Positions 53,998 to 62,321 of a stretch of 64,000 nucleotides of DNA are shown piece after piece; the stretch's first letter is position 1; each line of letters opens with the position of its first letter. The DNA is taken from assembly GCA_012960925.1 (NCBI GenBank), contig DUAG01000030.1:50001-114000 (forward strand), written 5' to 3'. Source of the stretch: Candidatus Manganitrophaceae bacterium (GTDB lineage: Bacteria; Nitrospirota; Nitrospiria; SBBL01; JAADHI01). Under the pieces are notes generated by a model. That model was not told the DNA's origin, did not search any database, and saw only the letters and a list, made by a program, of their open reading frames with translations. A program made the position numbers and the translations under genes.

Positions 53998-56580
53998 TTA
54001 TCCCTTTCGTTCCCGCAGCCACGTTGAGAGATCCTCCGTCTGCTGCGCCTTGAAGCGAATACCGAGCTGGATAAACTCCAGGGTTTGACGAAGCGACCGC
54101 TCGGCAGAGGGGAGCTTATTTTCCGGAGCCGCGAAAAAGGCCTCCACCTCCCCATACCATTCCTGCCCCCACAAAGAACGGGTAGACTGTAAAATCCGCT
54201 GCGCACCGACACTTCCTCCTTTTTCACGCAACTCCTTCCAGTGACCCTGGACGAATTTCCAGGTCTCCCCTTGCGTCACCGCATTCGCAAAGAGTGCCCG
54301 GATCGGTCTCCAGGAATCCTGCGCCCGAACGTCTTCTGACAGGACAAAGTCCAGGACCCTTCGGGTGAGGGCCGGTTTCTGGAAGTCTGCAAGTGCGATG
54401 AGGTAGCGATCCCGATCTTCGGGAGTCTTACTGGTCTTAATTTTATTGAGATACTGCTCAAAACGCGTCCCGCCATCGGTTCGCGCGCAAAGACGGATCA
54501 GGGGAGTCGCCAGGGTCGAATCAAGAGATCCCCGCTTTGCGAGATAAAGGATCTGGCGTCTGGGAAGTTCTGAAAGAATCTCGACATCCTGGACGATTGC
54601 CCCCATCACCCAAAGCGCGGATGCACGGGCCAGACGCACATCATCGCTTTCCCCCGATGCCGGGTCCCATCCCAATTCCTTCCAGACCGGAAAAATGAGA
54701 CTTTTGGCCAGAGAGACAAAGGCGGAGCGATCACCGGATAAAACCAGGTGATGTGATAGTGTTTCGAGATATCCAGTCATCGCCTCAACGACAACACGCG
54801 TTTTATCTCCCTTAAATCGGAAAAGTATCTCCATGAAACGAGAAATCGGAAGTGCGCCATTCTTGCTCAAGGCCCAGTTATGGTTTAAAATTCCGATCCG
54901 CTCGGAAGGTGTAAGCTGTGCCGCAATAACCGGTTGTAGCTTATCCCGCAAACGGGAATCATAATCAGTCCTCAGATATGCGCTCTCTCCAGCATTCCCA
55001 AAAACCCAGCGAACCTCACTCTCTCCGGGGAGACGACACCGTGTCGTCTCGTCTGAGATAAGGAGGCGGTGCACATGGGTCCCATCGGAATCTTCATACT
55101 TGAGGCTGAATGGAATCGTCCAGCGACTTCCCTCATTACCCTCTTCCTGGCCGGAGGCGTGAAATCGTTTCTGTGTGAGGATTAATTCCCGCAGATCGCC
55201 GTCTCCGGCCTTGACCGTGACCAACGGAAAGCCCGGTCGCGTAAACCAATCGGTCGCAATGGCCGATACCGGTTGACCGGACGCCGATTCCAGGGCTTTC
55301 CAGAGCGCCTCCGCCGGTGCATTTTTATACTGATATTGTTTGATGTATTGTCGAATACCCTCTCGAAACGTCTCCTCCCCCAGAAATTGCTCAACCATCC
55401 TCAAACAGGCCGCGCCTTTTTCATAGGTCAGCGCATCGAACATCTCCTCGATCTGAGCACTGCTTGCCACACTGGCTCGAATCGGCCGAGTACTCTCTAG
55501 GGCATCCAGTGCAAGCGGGATCTCTTTTTCCTGTTGAAACTCCACCCAGGAATGCCACTCCGGCCGCCATTGATCGACAATCTTACAGGCCAGCCAGGTT
55601 GCAAAAGATTCGTTCAACCAGAGATCGTCCCACCACTCCATGGTCACCAGATTTCCAAACCATTGATGAACGATCTCGTGGGTAAGCACATTGGCAACGC
55701 GACGCTGCGCCGTCGTCGAGGCGGTATCCTTATCGAGCAGGAGACAGGAATCCCGAAAAAAGATGGCCCCCCAGTTCTCCATTGCACCCATCGCAAAATC
55801 AGGAACACAAACGAGGTCGAGCTTTGGATAGGGATAAGGCAGATCAAAATAATCATTTAAAAGGGGAAGAACGGAGGAGGTGACTTCCAAGGCAAACTTC
55901 CCGAGATGAAGTTCTCCCGGAAGCGTCCAGATTGCAACAAGGGTCCCGGCAATCTTTATTTCCTCCTTCTCCAACTTCGCAACCGCCAGGGCCAGAAGAT
56001 AGGTCGACATAACGGGCGTTTCATCAAAGACAAGCTCTTTCATCCCTTCACTCTGAATTTTATCCTGTTTCTCTTCAATCACCGGCATGTTCGAAAGGGC
56101 CGTAAGATTAGAAGGAACGCACACGCTTAGGCGAAATCGGGCCTTCATCGCCGGTTCGTCAAAGCAAGGAAAAATCCGTCGGGCGTCGGTCGCCTCGCAT
56201 TGTGTAAAGGCGTAGGTCTCTCCTTCTGCATGGGCCTCATACAGTCCTCGCATCTGCCGGTTCAACCTGCCGGAAAAAGAGATGAAAAGCCGGGCCGTAC
56301 CGGCTGGGACCGGTTCTTTCAATGAAAGACAGATCGTTTCTGAGGGAAGATCCTTCTTGATCCGGACAGAAATCGGGTCAGACTCCCCCTCTTGAAACTT
56401 CACCCCACCAATATTCAAGTCAAGAGAATGAAGAATAATTTCCCGGACAGGCGCATCAATACGAAGGTCAATCTGAACACTTCCGGAAAAAGTTTTTTCT
56501 TCAGGAAGAACTTTTAGTGCAATCTCATACAGGACAGGCCGGACACAATCCGGCAAACGGTCTCTCTTCACTTCTTTCAT
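53998..56580 (-). CDS. pepN: M1 family aminopeptidase N
   Basis: Zinc aminopeptidase of 860 residues. The substrate motif GAMENWGAIFFRDSCLLL and the zinc motif HEIVHQWFGNLVTMEWWDDL then WLNESFATW (HExxHx18E) are intact. The N-terminal saddle domain and a long helical C-terminal ERAP1-like domain are present. There is no signal peptide, so it is cytosolic and trims peptides after proteasome-like proteolysis. ATG preceded by AAGGGAGAATAT. It stands alone between lysS and the cupredoxin gene. Confidence 0.96.
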   Translation of the reverse strand: MKEVKRDRLPDCVRPVLYEIALKVLPEEKTFSGSVQIDLRIDAPVREIILHSLDLNIGGVKFQEGESDPISVRIKKDLPSETICLSLKEPVPAGTARLFISFSGRLNRQMRGLYEAHAEGETYAFTQCEATDARRIFPCFDEPAMKARFRLSVCVPSNLTALSNMPVIEEKQDKIQSEGMKELVFDETPVMSTYLLALAVAKLEKEEIKIAGTLVAIWTLPGELHLGKFALEVTSSVLPLLNDYFDLPYPYPKLDLVCVPDFAMGAMENWGAIFFRDSCLLLDKDTASTTAQRRVANVLTHEIVHQWFGNLVTMEWWDDLWLNESFATWLACKIVDQWRPEWHSWVEFQQEKEIPLALDALESTRPIRASVASSAQIEEMFDALTYEKGAACLRMVEQFLGEETFREGIRQYIKQYQYKNAPAEALWKALESASGQPVSAIATDWFTRPGFPLVTVKAGDGDLRELILTQKRFHASGQEEGNEGSRWTIPFSLKYEDSDGTHVHRLLISDETTRCRLPGESEVRWVFGNAGESAYLRTDYDSRLRDKLQPVIAAQLTPSERIGILNHNWALSKNGALPISRFMEILFRFKGDKTRVVVEAMTGYLETLSHHLVLSGDRSAFVSLAKSLIFPVWKELGWDPASGESDDVRLARASALWVMGAIVQDVEILSELPRRQILYLAKRGSLDSTLATPLIRLCARTDGGTRFEQYLNKIKTSKTPEDRDRYLIALADFQKPALTRRVLDFVLSEDVRAQDSWRPIRALFANAVTQGETWKFVQGHWKELREKGGSVGAQRILQSTRSLWGQEWYGEVEAFFAAPENKLPSAERSLRQTLEFIQLGIRFKAQQTEDLSTWLRERKG

Positions 56581-56624
56581 ATATTCTCCCTTAAATATTA
56601 TCCGTAATCATTCTTCGTGAGGCA

Positions 56625-56996
56625 TTACTCCACGATGAATTTACCGCGCATCGAACGGCCATGCAGACCACAATAATAACGACACACAACCCTCTTATAG
56701 AAGATCTTCTTGAAGCGCTTTCCCGGGCCAATCGGTTCCGACCTGAAGGCACAGGGCCCCGATTTCGCGTCCCCCACAATGGAGTGGGAAATATTATCTT
56801 CATTTTTCCAGATAATCTTTCCCGCCAGGGGAACGCGGATAGGATTTGGGGTAAAGGCCTCATCCCCCAGAGATTCCGCTTTGAGAACAATAGAAACCCG
56901 CCGGACCTGAGGGTCAGATGGAAACTCGCAACCCGCCGATCCCAAAGAAAACATAAACAACCCCAGCATAAAGATGCGGTGACCATCCAACAACAT
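56625..56996 (-). CDS. Cupredoxin-domain lipoprotein
   Basis: Exported lipoprotein of 123 residues: FMLGLFMFSLGSAGC lipobox near residue 23, then a plastocyanin-like domain. Type 1 copper ligands are visible: His in DNISHSIVGD, and the C-terminal loop CGLHGRSM supplying Cys, His and Met. The surrounding FTPNPIRVPLAGKIIWKNED is typical. It would carry single electrons at the outer face of the inner membrane or inner face of the outer membrane. The ATG at 56996 has AGGAAAG upstream. Partner enzyme unknown; it fits the cytochrome-rich envelope. Confidence 0.88.
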   Translation of the reverse strand: MLLDGHRIFMLGLFMFSLGSAGCEFPSDPQVRRVSIVLKAESLGDEAFTPNPIRVPLAGKIIWKNEDNISHSIVGDAKSGPCAFRSEPIGPGKRFKKIFYKRVVCRYYCGLHGRSMRGKFIVE

Positions 56997-57026
56997 CACA
57001 CTTTCCTGATGACGGCTTTATTTATA

Positions 57027-57280
57027 GAACTTCTGATTAAGTCTTGGTTGGTACGCATCGCGTAAGCATAAAATCATTTAAGTTCAACTCGTATCGAAGA
57101 ATCCTCCCCATTCTTATAGGACGGTTCTTCCATTTTTCAGGAGATAAAATGTTTCAATTCAAGACTCAAATCGCAGAGGATGGTTCTCGCGAAGCCATAG
57201 CCGCTATTGTCAATATTTGCAACGCAGAAACGGGACATTTTCGCCCTGAAAAAACAATCTATGACTTATTCAGAGGGTCC
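57027..57280 (+). repeat. MITE family B, copy 3 (longest, with an open frame)
   Basis: About 255 bp from GAACTTCTGATTAAGTC to the inverted GACTTATTCAGAGGGTCC. It contains about 90 extra bp relative to copies 2 and 4. An AGGAG-preceded ATG at 57149 opens a frame MFQFKTQIAEDGSREAIAAI that runs on through NAETGHFRPEKTIYDLFRGSF to 57325. It lies in the leader region of the riboswitch transcript. Confidence 0.8.
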
Positions 57281-57404
57281 TTTAGTATCAGAAGATACAC
57301 TGAGAAAGGAATCAAAGCAATATGACGGGACCTGATTGTCCCAATAGGACAACAAGACCCGTGTCGTTTGGCGTCATCCATGAAAACTTGATCTTCCAGA
57401 AAAA

Positions 57405-57432
57405 TTGACAAAGCAATATTTTATGGTACTAT
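57405..57432 (+). promoter_or_regulatory. Promoter of the riboswitch-pilX transcript
   Basis: TTGACA at 57405-57410, 16 bases, then TACTAT at 57427-57432. Expected start near 57439, about 65 bases before the aptamer. Two hairpins (GGTGCGC/GTGCGCC and GGATTAC/GTAATCC) lie between the start and the aptamer. Confidence 0.65.
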
Positions 57433-57503
57433 TGCCGTAGATTCCCCTCAGTAAGGGAGTCCCGGTGCGCGACGTGCGCCGTGGATTACCATATGTAATC
57501 CAG

Positions 57504-57597
57504 ATAAAGGCAAACCGATCGAAAGATCGGGACGCAAAGTCACAAAGCTTCACCTTCTTTCTTTCAGTCGGAAGGTATGCTGGTTGGGCCACCTCGG
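57504..57597 (+). promoter_or_regulatory. Cyclic di-GMP-I (GEMM-I) riboswitch aptamer
   Basis: Contains the family core in order: GGCAAACC, a GAAA-capped helix (CCGATC-GAAA-GATCGG), GGGACGCAAAGTC, a variable helix (CTTC...GAAG) and GGTATGCTGGTTGGGCC. These are the conserved positions of GEMM-I aptamers that bind cyclic di-GMP. It sits between a promoter and an intrinsic terminator in front of the PilX-like gene. The 3' edge GGGCCACCTCG can pair with CGAGTGGCCC at 57623-57632, which overlaps the terminator stem, a ready mechanism for transcriptional control. Confidence 0.9.
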
Positions 57598-57628
57598 ATA
57601 AATGGAAAAACTGAAGTTTTATCGAGTG

Positions 57629-57658
57629 GCCCGTTTCTGAAGAGAACGGGCTTTTTTT
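57629..57658 (+). terminator. Riboswitch-controlled intrinsic terminator
   Basis: GCCCGTT / AACGGGC stem (57629-57651) followed by seven U residues. Its 5' arm is shared with a competing helix formed by the end of the aptamer, so ligand binding can decide between termination and read-through into pilX. Confidence 0.88.
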
Positions 57659-57751
57659 ATGAGTGTAAAAGGGCAAGGCAGTTCTTAAATACTTCACCTG
57701 TCCAAATCACTCTTGAAAAAAGCCTCTTAGATTATCATAGGAGGATCAACT

Positions 57752-58954
57752 ATGGAAAAGGAAGGAAGCAGACAGGGAAACTTAGTCAAATGTTCACTGA
57801 ACTGCCTTCACAATGAAAGGGGAATGGCTTTAGTCATCTCATTGCTAATGCTTGCTATAGTCACTACAATCGGCATGGCATCCATCATGGCGACCTCCAC
57901 TGAGCTGCATCTTGGTGGAAATAAACGAGTCACCGCAGAAACACTCTATGTGGCAGAGGCCGGCGTACAGCATGCCCTTCGGGAGCTCAAGGGACAGGAC
58001 TTTGATGTGGTTGTTGCCGCCAATGTCGGGCAGTCCTGGATCACGGTAAGTGATTTCAACGGAACCCCAGGCATGGGATACACGGTTAAGGTCTCCAATA
58101 CCAGCGATTCGGGAAACGTCGCAGATACAAACAGTATTTTTGTCACCTCAATAGCAGTGAATCCTTCCGGTGGATCAAAAACCATTGAGGCGGAGGTCAG
58201 CAATCCGGCATTAACTTTGCCCATTAACGCCTCCATGAGCGTTTCCGGAAACTTTAGCCGAATTAAATTCTCCGGAAACGCCACGATCAACGGCGACCTT
58301 CCGGCGGACGAAACACCTGTCGTTGGGAGTGACTGTGCAGAGCACAAAGCTGGGATTTCAGTTGATTCGATGGACACCTATACCGATATTGATGTGAAGA
58401 AACACGCAGGTGATAACATTACGGGTATCGGACTGAATCCCAGCATTCAACTTCGTCCGAGTGATATGAGCCCGACCATGGTCCAGAATATCGCCTCACT
58501 GCTCGGAGAAAAGGCAGATCAAACAATTATTGTTGATGATAAGAAGGTCAATAATGATGATGTCGTTTGGGGAACAGTTGATGATCCCCAGGTTACAGTC
58601 ATTATGATGACTGGGGAAGATGTAAGGATGAAATTTAATGGCAACACAACAGGATACGGTATTCTCATCATCAACAGTGAAACATCCAAGAAAGGACGGG
58701 TTGAATTTAATGGCAACTTCGAATGGAACGGTCTCATCGTTATCACGGGGGACGCGGGGTTCGATCGCATAAAGGCAAACGGCAATGATTCCATCACCGG
58801 GGGAATCATCCTTGCCAATACCAACGAAGATACCAGCGTGGAAAACTTCAGAATTAAGTCTAATGGAAATACAAGCATTCAGTACAGCTGTAAGGCCTTG
58901 ACAAACGCCATTGGCCACGCACCATTAATACTGAACTCATGGCATGAGCTTTAA
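57752..58954 (+). CDS. PilX-like pilus-assembly protein with NGN repeats
   Basis: A 400-residue protein. After a 27-residue leader, NERGMALVISLLMLAIVTTIG and MASIMATSTELHLGGNKRVT form the PilX N-terminal domain (membrane helix plus prepilin-like stalk, ending ETLYVAEAGVQHALREL). The remainder is a repeat region, probably beta-helical, with FSGNATING, FNGNTTGYG, FNGNFEWNG, ANGNDSITGG and SNGNTSIQY at regular intervals. It would be a minor pilin or pilus-tip component in the cell envelope. The ATG has AGGAGG upstream. Expression should be set by the cyclic di-GMP riboswitch 95-250 bases upstream. No other pil genes adjoin it. Confidence 0.82.
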   Translation: MEKEGSRQGNLVKCSLNCLHNERGMALVISLLMLAIVTTIGMASIMATSTELHLGGNKRVTAETLYVAEAGVQHALRELKGQDFDVVVAANVGQSWITVSDFNGTPGMGYTVKVSNTSDSGNVADTNSIFVTSIAVNPSGGSKTIEAEVSNPALTLPINASMSVSGNFSRIKFSGNATINGDLPADETPVVGSDCAEHKAGISVDSMDTYTDIDVKKHAGDNITGIGLNPSIQLRPSDMSPTMVQNIASLLGEKADQTIIVDDKKVNNDDVVWGTVDDPQVTVIMMTGEDVRMKFNGNTTGYGILIINSETSKKGRVEFNGNFEWNGLIVITGDAGFDRIKANGNDSITGGIILANTNEDTSVENFRIKSNGNTSIQYSCKALTNAIGHAPLILNSWHEL

Positions 58955-58988
58955 ACAAGGGATCCATGGCAAAATGCACAGGGTACGA

Positions 58989-59018
58989 CAATCCTCGCCC
59001 CGAAGAGGCGAGGATTGT
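58989..59018 (+). other. Hairpin after the PilX-like gene
   Basis: Inverted repeat CAATCCTCGCC / GGCGAGGATTG, 11 bp, with an 8-nt loop, 34 bases after the stop. The following bases (TTCAATAG) are not U-rich, so it may slow or protect rather than end the transcript, and read-through to 59059 is possible. Confidence 0.5.
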
Positions 59019-59058
59019 TCAATAGATCAATCTGGAAGTAATTTTCTACTTAGGACTC

Positions 59059-59757
59059 TTGACCTTGAAAAACCGACGTAATTATTACCGAATCTTACAA
59101 GTACAACCGGACGCCCCTCCCGAGGTGATTAAGGCAAGTTATCGAACCTTGATGGGCCGCTTGAAAAACCATCCCGATTTGGGAGGCACAGCCACAGCAG
59201 CCGTATTGATTAATGATGCCTATCAAACATTGAGTGACCTTAAAAAAAGAGCAGACTACGATCAAGGTCTGTTTGAAAAACAGAGTAAGCGTTCCGTATC
59301 CGGTACTACCAAGCAGGAATCAATAAAAAAAGAAGCGTGTCCTGTCTGCGAAGAGGATGGCAAGGGCTCTCCTGACCTCTTTCATGAAGGCCGGTGTCCG
59401 GTATGCGGAAAGCGGGTCCAGGAAAAGTCTCATCACAGCACTCAAACATCTGAACAGAGGGAATCCGACCGTCATCAGAAAGAAGGGAATCTCTCTTATC
59501 AATACTTTCAGTCTGAGAAGAAACATTCGGGGAAACTCATTGATCTTTCGTCAAAAGGGGTGCGATTTATCTCTAAAGAAAAAATGGCCCGCTCTACGGA
59601 GCTCAAAATTGAATCACCCTTATTGAAGGGGACCGTCAGAATTACAAATTGCCGAGAGGCGTGGTCACAGAACCGCCCCGTTTATTTTGTGGGAGCTCGA
59701 TTTGCGACAGTTGAATTTTATCGATCCCGTGGGACATTCCTCTCCATAAAAGTTTAA
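59059..59757 (+). CDS. J-domain, zinc-ribbon and PilZ-like three-domain protein
   Basis: A 232-residue protein with three modules. Residues 1-72 are a J domain (RRNYYRILQVQPDAPPEVIK, the HPD triad in KNHPDLGG, DAYQTLSDLKKRADYD), which stimulates Hsp70/DnaK. Residues about 92-120 are a CPVC/CPVC zinc ribbon. Residues 130-232 look like PilZ: RESDR (RxxxR) then KLIDLSSKGVRFIS (DxSxxG), the two cyclic di-GMP contact motifs. No membrane segment. The start is a TTG at 59059 or 59065. It follows the riboswitch-controlled PilX-like gene by 104 bases on the same strand. Function unknown. Confidence 0.75.
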   Translation: MTLKNRRNYYRILQVQPDAPPEVIKASYRTLMGRLKNHPDLGGTATAAVLINDAYQTLSDLKKRADYDQGLFEKQSKRSVSGTTKQESIKKEACPVCEEDGKGSPDLFHEGRCPVCGKRVQEKSHHSTQTSEQRESDRHQKEGNLSYQYFQSEKKHSGKLIDLSSKGVRFISKEKMARSTELKIESPLLKGTVRITNCREAWSQNRPVYFVGARFATVEFYRSRGTFLSIKV

Positions 59758-59762
59758 CCTAA

Positions 59763-59939
59763 GGAAGCTCCGAATAAGTCTGGGTTGCGTTTCTCAGGTG
59801 ATAAAATATTCCGATTCAAGGCAAAAATCGCAGAGGATGGTTCTCGCGAAGCCATAGCCCGCTATTTTCAATATTTGTAACGCAGAAGCGGGACATTTTA
59901 GCCCCGAAAGAGCGAGTCATGACTTATTCAGAACTTTCC
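59763..59939 (+). repeat. MITE family B, copy 4
   Basis: 177 bp from GGAAGCTCCGAATAAGTC to the inverted GACTTATTCAGAACTTTCC. Internal landmarks CAGGTGATAAAATATT, GAGGATGGTTCTCGCGAAGC and GCGGGACATTTTAGCCC match the other copies. CTAAG occurs on both flanks if the first and last G/C are counted as target, a possible 5-bp duplication. Confidence 0.85.
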
Positions 59940-60038
59940 TAAGCACCCTCCGATAAATCATGCTACAATTTAAGGCTTGATCCTATCTGGAATATCTAAT
60001 ATTGTTGTCGATCATTAATAATGAGAGGACGCTGAACG

Positions 60039-61058
60039 GTGTTTTTTATCAATGTTGCCCTTGTGTTCTTTGGGGTTGTGGCCATACTGTCCGCCTTTGG
60101 CGGTGATACGCTCGGTCAATCAACCTTCGCCTTTGATGATGACCGGTGGTCTCCAGACAAAGTCGCCTTTTTAAATAGAATTACCCCCAGAGGCTGGATA
60201 TCCCTTTTCTGCCTTGTTATTGCGCTCGGACTCGGCATCGCAAAGGATAAAATCCACCAACAAACAGTAATAAAGGAAACGACATCTCGTGAGAATCTGG
60301 AAGAAGACAATTCCCGGCTTCATGAACGGGTCGCAGACCATGTAATGGAAATTATCGCGCTCAGAGAACGAATCGAGACAACAACCAGAGATATGGCAGA
60401 GATGTCGGATGATCTCAAAAAAAAGCAACTCGTCTCTTTTAAATCCGCATTCAAGCACGCATTCAAACCCCCCAGGGGAATAGATGACGCAGTCGTGCTC
60501 CTGGACGGCCGCACAATAATTCCTATCCCATCACGCTATCGAGATCAGATGCAACTCTATTGGGAAGACGAGTTCAAATTGACCACGACGATTAAAGATC
60601 CTTCGGACAGAGACCTTGAATCAATTAAATTGAAGGTCGGAGGAAAAACGTATACCCTCTTTGAAAGTCCGAATCCCGGTCCTTTCAAGGTCAAACTTCG
60701 TATTAAAGGAAACTCACCAAGGCCGATGGAGGCATCAATACTGAATCCACTCCAACTGAGTGACATGACGCTGAGGATTTTTGTTCGTACCGCGGAACTC
60801 TCTAAGGGCCAAGAGAGATTCAAACGTCTAATACTCACCGGACGTTTTCCTGCGCTTGGAAAGAAACTTTACAAGGTGACCACCCCTGATATCCTCAACG
60901 TGCGGTCAGACCCTGCCACAACATCTCAAATTCGCACGCGCCTTTCCAGCGGCTCATTCGTACATTCAATACAGACTCAGAATGAATGGACTGAGGTCAG
61001 GACCCCGACGGGAAAGCAGGGGTGGGTCCTGACCCGACTTCTCACTGAGATCGAGTAA
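60039..61058 (+). CDS. Membrane-anchored coiled-coil protein with C-terminal SH3 domain
   Basis: A 339-residue protein. The N-terminal hydrophobic segment (FFINVALVFFGVVAILSAFG) and a second helix near residue 54 (ISLFCLVIALGLGIA) give two membrane passes. A coiled coil follows (SRENLEEDNSRLHERVADHV to MAEMSDDLKKKQLVS). A middle beta-rich domain is unrecognised. The C-terminus VTTPDILNVRSDPATTSQIR to WTEVRTPTGKQGWVLTRLL is a bacterial SH3 (SH3_3) domain that usually binds peptidoglycan peptides. Start is GTG at 60039 with AGAGGA upstream. Suggests a periplasmic or wall-linked anchoring role. Confidence 0.72.
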   Translation: MFFINVALVFFGVVAILSAFGGDTLGQSTFAFDDDRWSPDKVAFLNRITPRGWISLFCLVIALGLGIAKDKIHQQTVIKETTSRENLEEDNSRLHERVADHVMEIIALRERIETTTRDMAEMSDDLKKKQLVSFKSAFKHAFKPPRGIDDAVVLLDGRTIIPIPSRYRDQMQLYWEDEFKLTTTIKDPSDRDLESIKLKVGGKTYTLFESPNPGPFKVKLRIKGNSPRPMEASILNPLQLSDMTLRIFVRTAELSKGQERFKRLILTGRFPALGKKLYKVTTPDILNVRSDPATTSQIRTRLSSGSFVHSIQTQNEWTEVRTPTGKQGWVLTRLLTEIE

Positions 61059-61089
61059 AAAAAGATCCGACCGTAAGCACGGATTTGGC

Positions 61090-61713
61090 TCAATCCCTCC
61101 CACGACACATATCCTTAAGCCCTTCTGCAATTCTCTTAAAGTCGCTCCACTTATCCACCTCCCTGACTTCAAGGACATCAAGGCTCTGAGGGTCGGGTTT
61201 GGAGACAAGCACCTTATCGGCAATGATCCTTGTTGTTTTACAATCATTTTGACCGAGACTCGCGAATGCCATGTTGAGCATGGCATTCAGATCTCTGGGT
61301 CTTATTAAGAGCGCGATCTTTAATATCCGTTCTGCTTCGCCGAATTCACCCAGTCCTCCAAATAAATTGGCATAGCGCGAAACCGCCTGAGCGACCAACC
61401 CTATGGCCAGAGAAGGCTCCTCATGAACAAGCTTCAAAATCTCATTATGTAGAATTCCGCTCGTTTCTGAAAAGGCGATAAATTCTGTTGCCACTGCCGC
61501 TGAGCCGAGCTTTTCCGACAAAGCATCCAGGAAACCGGGTGGAAGATCTTTCCAAATACTGCGAGAATTAAAAACCTCGATCGATGTAAGAACCTTAGCC
61601 GCGGAAATAAAAGAAATCCCCAAAGAAAGGGACAACCCGAAGAGGACAAATAAAATAGAAAGCATCCTAAAACAGGATTTTATATTTTTACGACCTGGCC
61701 TTGATCTTGTCAT
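61090..61713 (-). CDS. Secreted or anchored TPR-like hypothetical protein
   Basis: A 207-residue protein with an N-terminal hydrophobic segment (LSILFVLFGLSLSLGISFIS AA) after a basic start, so exported or anchored. The rest is helical with a TPR-like pair around FGEAERILKIALLIRPRDLN and AMLNMAFASLGQND. The start at 61713 follows GAGAGAG; 22 earlier in-frame codons are not needed. Not recognised beyond the repeat. It is convergent with the SH3-protein gene. Confidence 0.6.
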   Translation of the reverse strand: MTRSRPGRKNIKSCFRMLSILFVLFGLSLSLGISFISAAKVLTSIEVFNSRSIWKDLPPGFLDALSEKLGSAAVATEFIAFSETSGILHNEILKLVHEEPSLAIGLVAQAVSRYANLFGGLGEFGEAERILKIALLIRPRDLNAMLNMAFASLGQNDCKTTRIIADKVLVSKPDPQSLDVLEVREVDKWSDFKRIAEGLKDMCRGRD

Positions 61714-61985
61714 TAATATATCTCTCTCTTGACTCACAACCCGCCCTCTATAGAACGTGAATTCAACTTGTAAGTGCAACTCTTTCAGTGCGGTGAGGAG
61801 ACAAACTGCGGCAGCATCATGGTTTTACCGCCAAGCGAGAGGAGCACAGATGCGCTACACGCTGCTTAGCCAAGAAAATCACTGGGATTTAGAACTCCCT
61901 ATGAGGTATTCTTTGATACCTTTACTTCTTTAACCGTTGCACTCCAAACTTGAATCCGAGATTCTTCACAACCAATTTTTAAAAA

Positions 61986-62162
61986 TTAATCTTTGGCGTG
62001 AGCTTGGAGTTGATCAAGCTGTGCCTGGAATCTACGCATCCTGGTGTTGACGCGTGAAAAACTTCTATCTAATTTCGTCAGCGCCTCACAAATAAATGCA
62101 ATGCTTGCGGTCGCATCCGGGTCCTTAACAGACCGGATATTTTTTAATTCTTTTAAGCTCAT
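61986..62162 (-). CDS. Small helical hypothetical protein
   Basis: A 58-residue cytosolic protein (MSLKELKNIRSVKDPDATAS, IAFICEALTKLDRSFSRVNT, RMRRFQAQLDQLQAHAKD) that would form two amphipathic helices, possibly a coiled-coil dimer. ATG at 62162 with AGGGTG ten bases upstream; a TTG three codons earlier is possible. No family recognised. Confidence 0.5.
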   Translation of the reverse strand: MSLKELKNIRSVKDPDATASIAFICEALTKLDRSFSRVNTRMRRFQAQLDQLQAHAKD

Positions 62163-62249
62163 CTGAAACAATCACCCTGCGCCCCTCCCTCTCTTATTTC
62201 AAAATTGACGATCCCCACCGCCGAGTCGAAAAAACTCTAGACCCAATAT

Positions 62250-62317
62250 AAAAAACTATTTTATTTTTCATTCTCTCGCTAACCCCGACTTAATAGTACG
62301 GGGATTGCGTTTGCACC
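62250..62317 (+). repeat. Repeat family C, copy 2
   Basis: Similar to 38709-38770: AAAAAACTATTTTATTTTTC, then ATTCTCTCGC, then CCCCGACT...GTACGGGG (a short stem) and ATTGCGTTTGCACC. It lies between the small helical gene and the CPBP protease gene. Confidence 0.55.
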
Positions 62318-62321
62318 CCCA

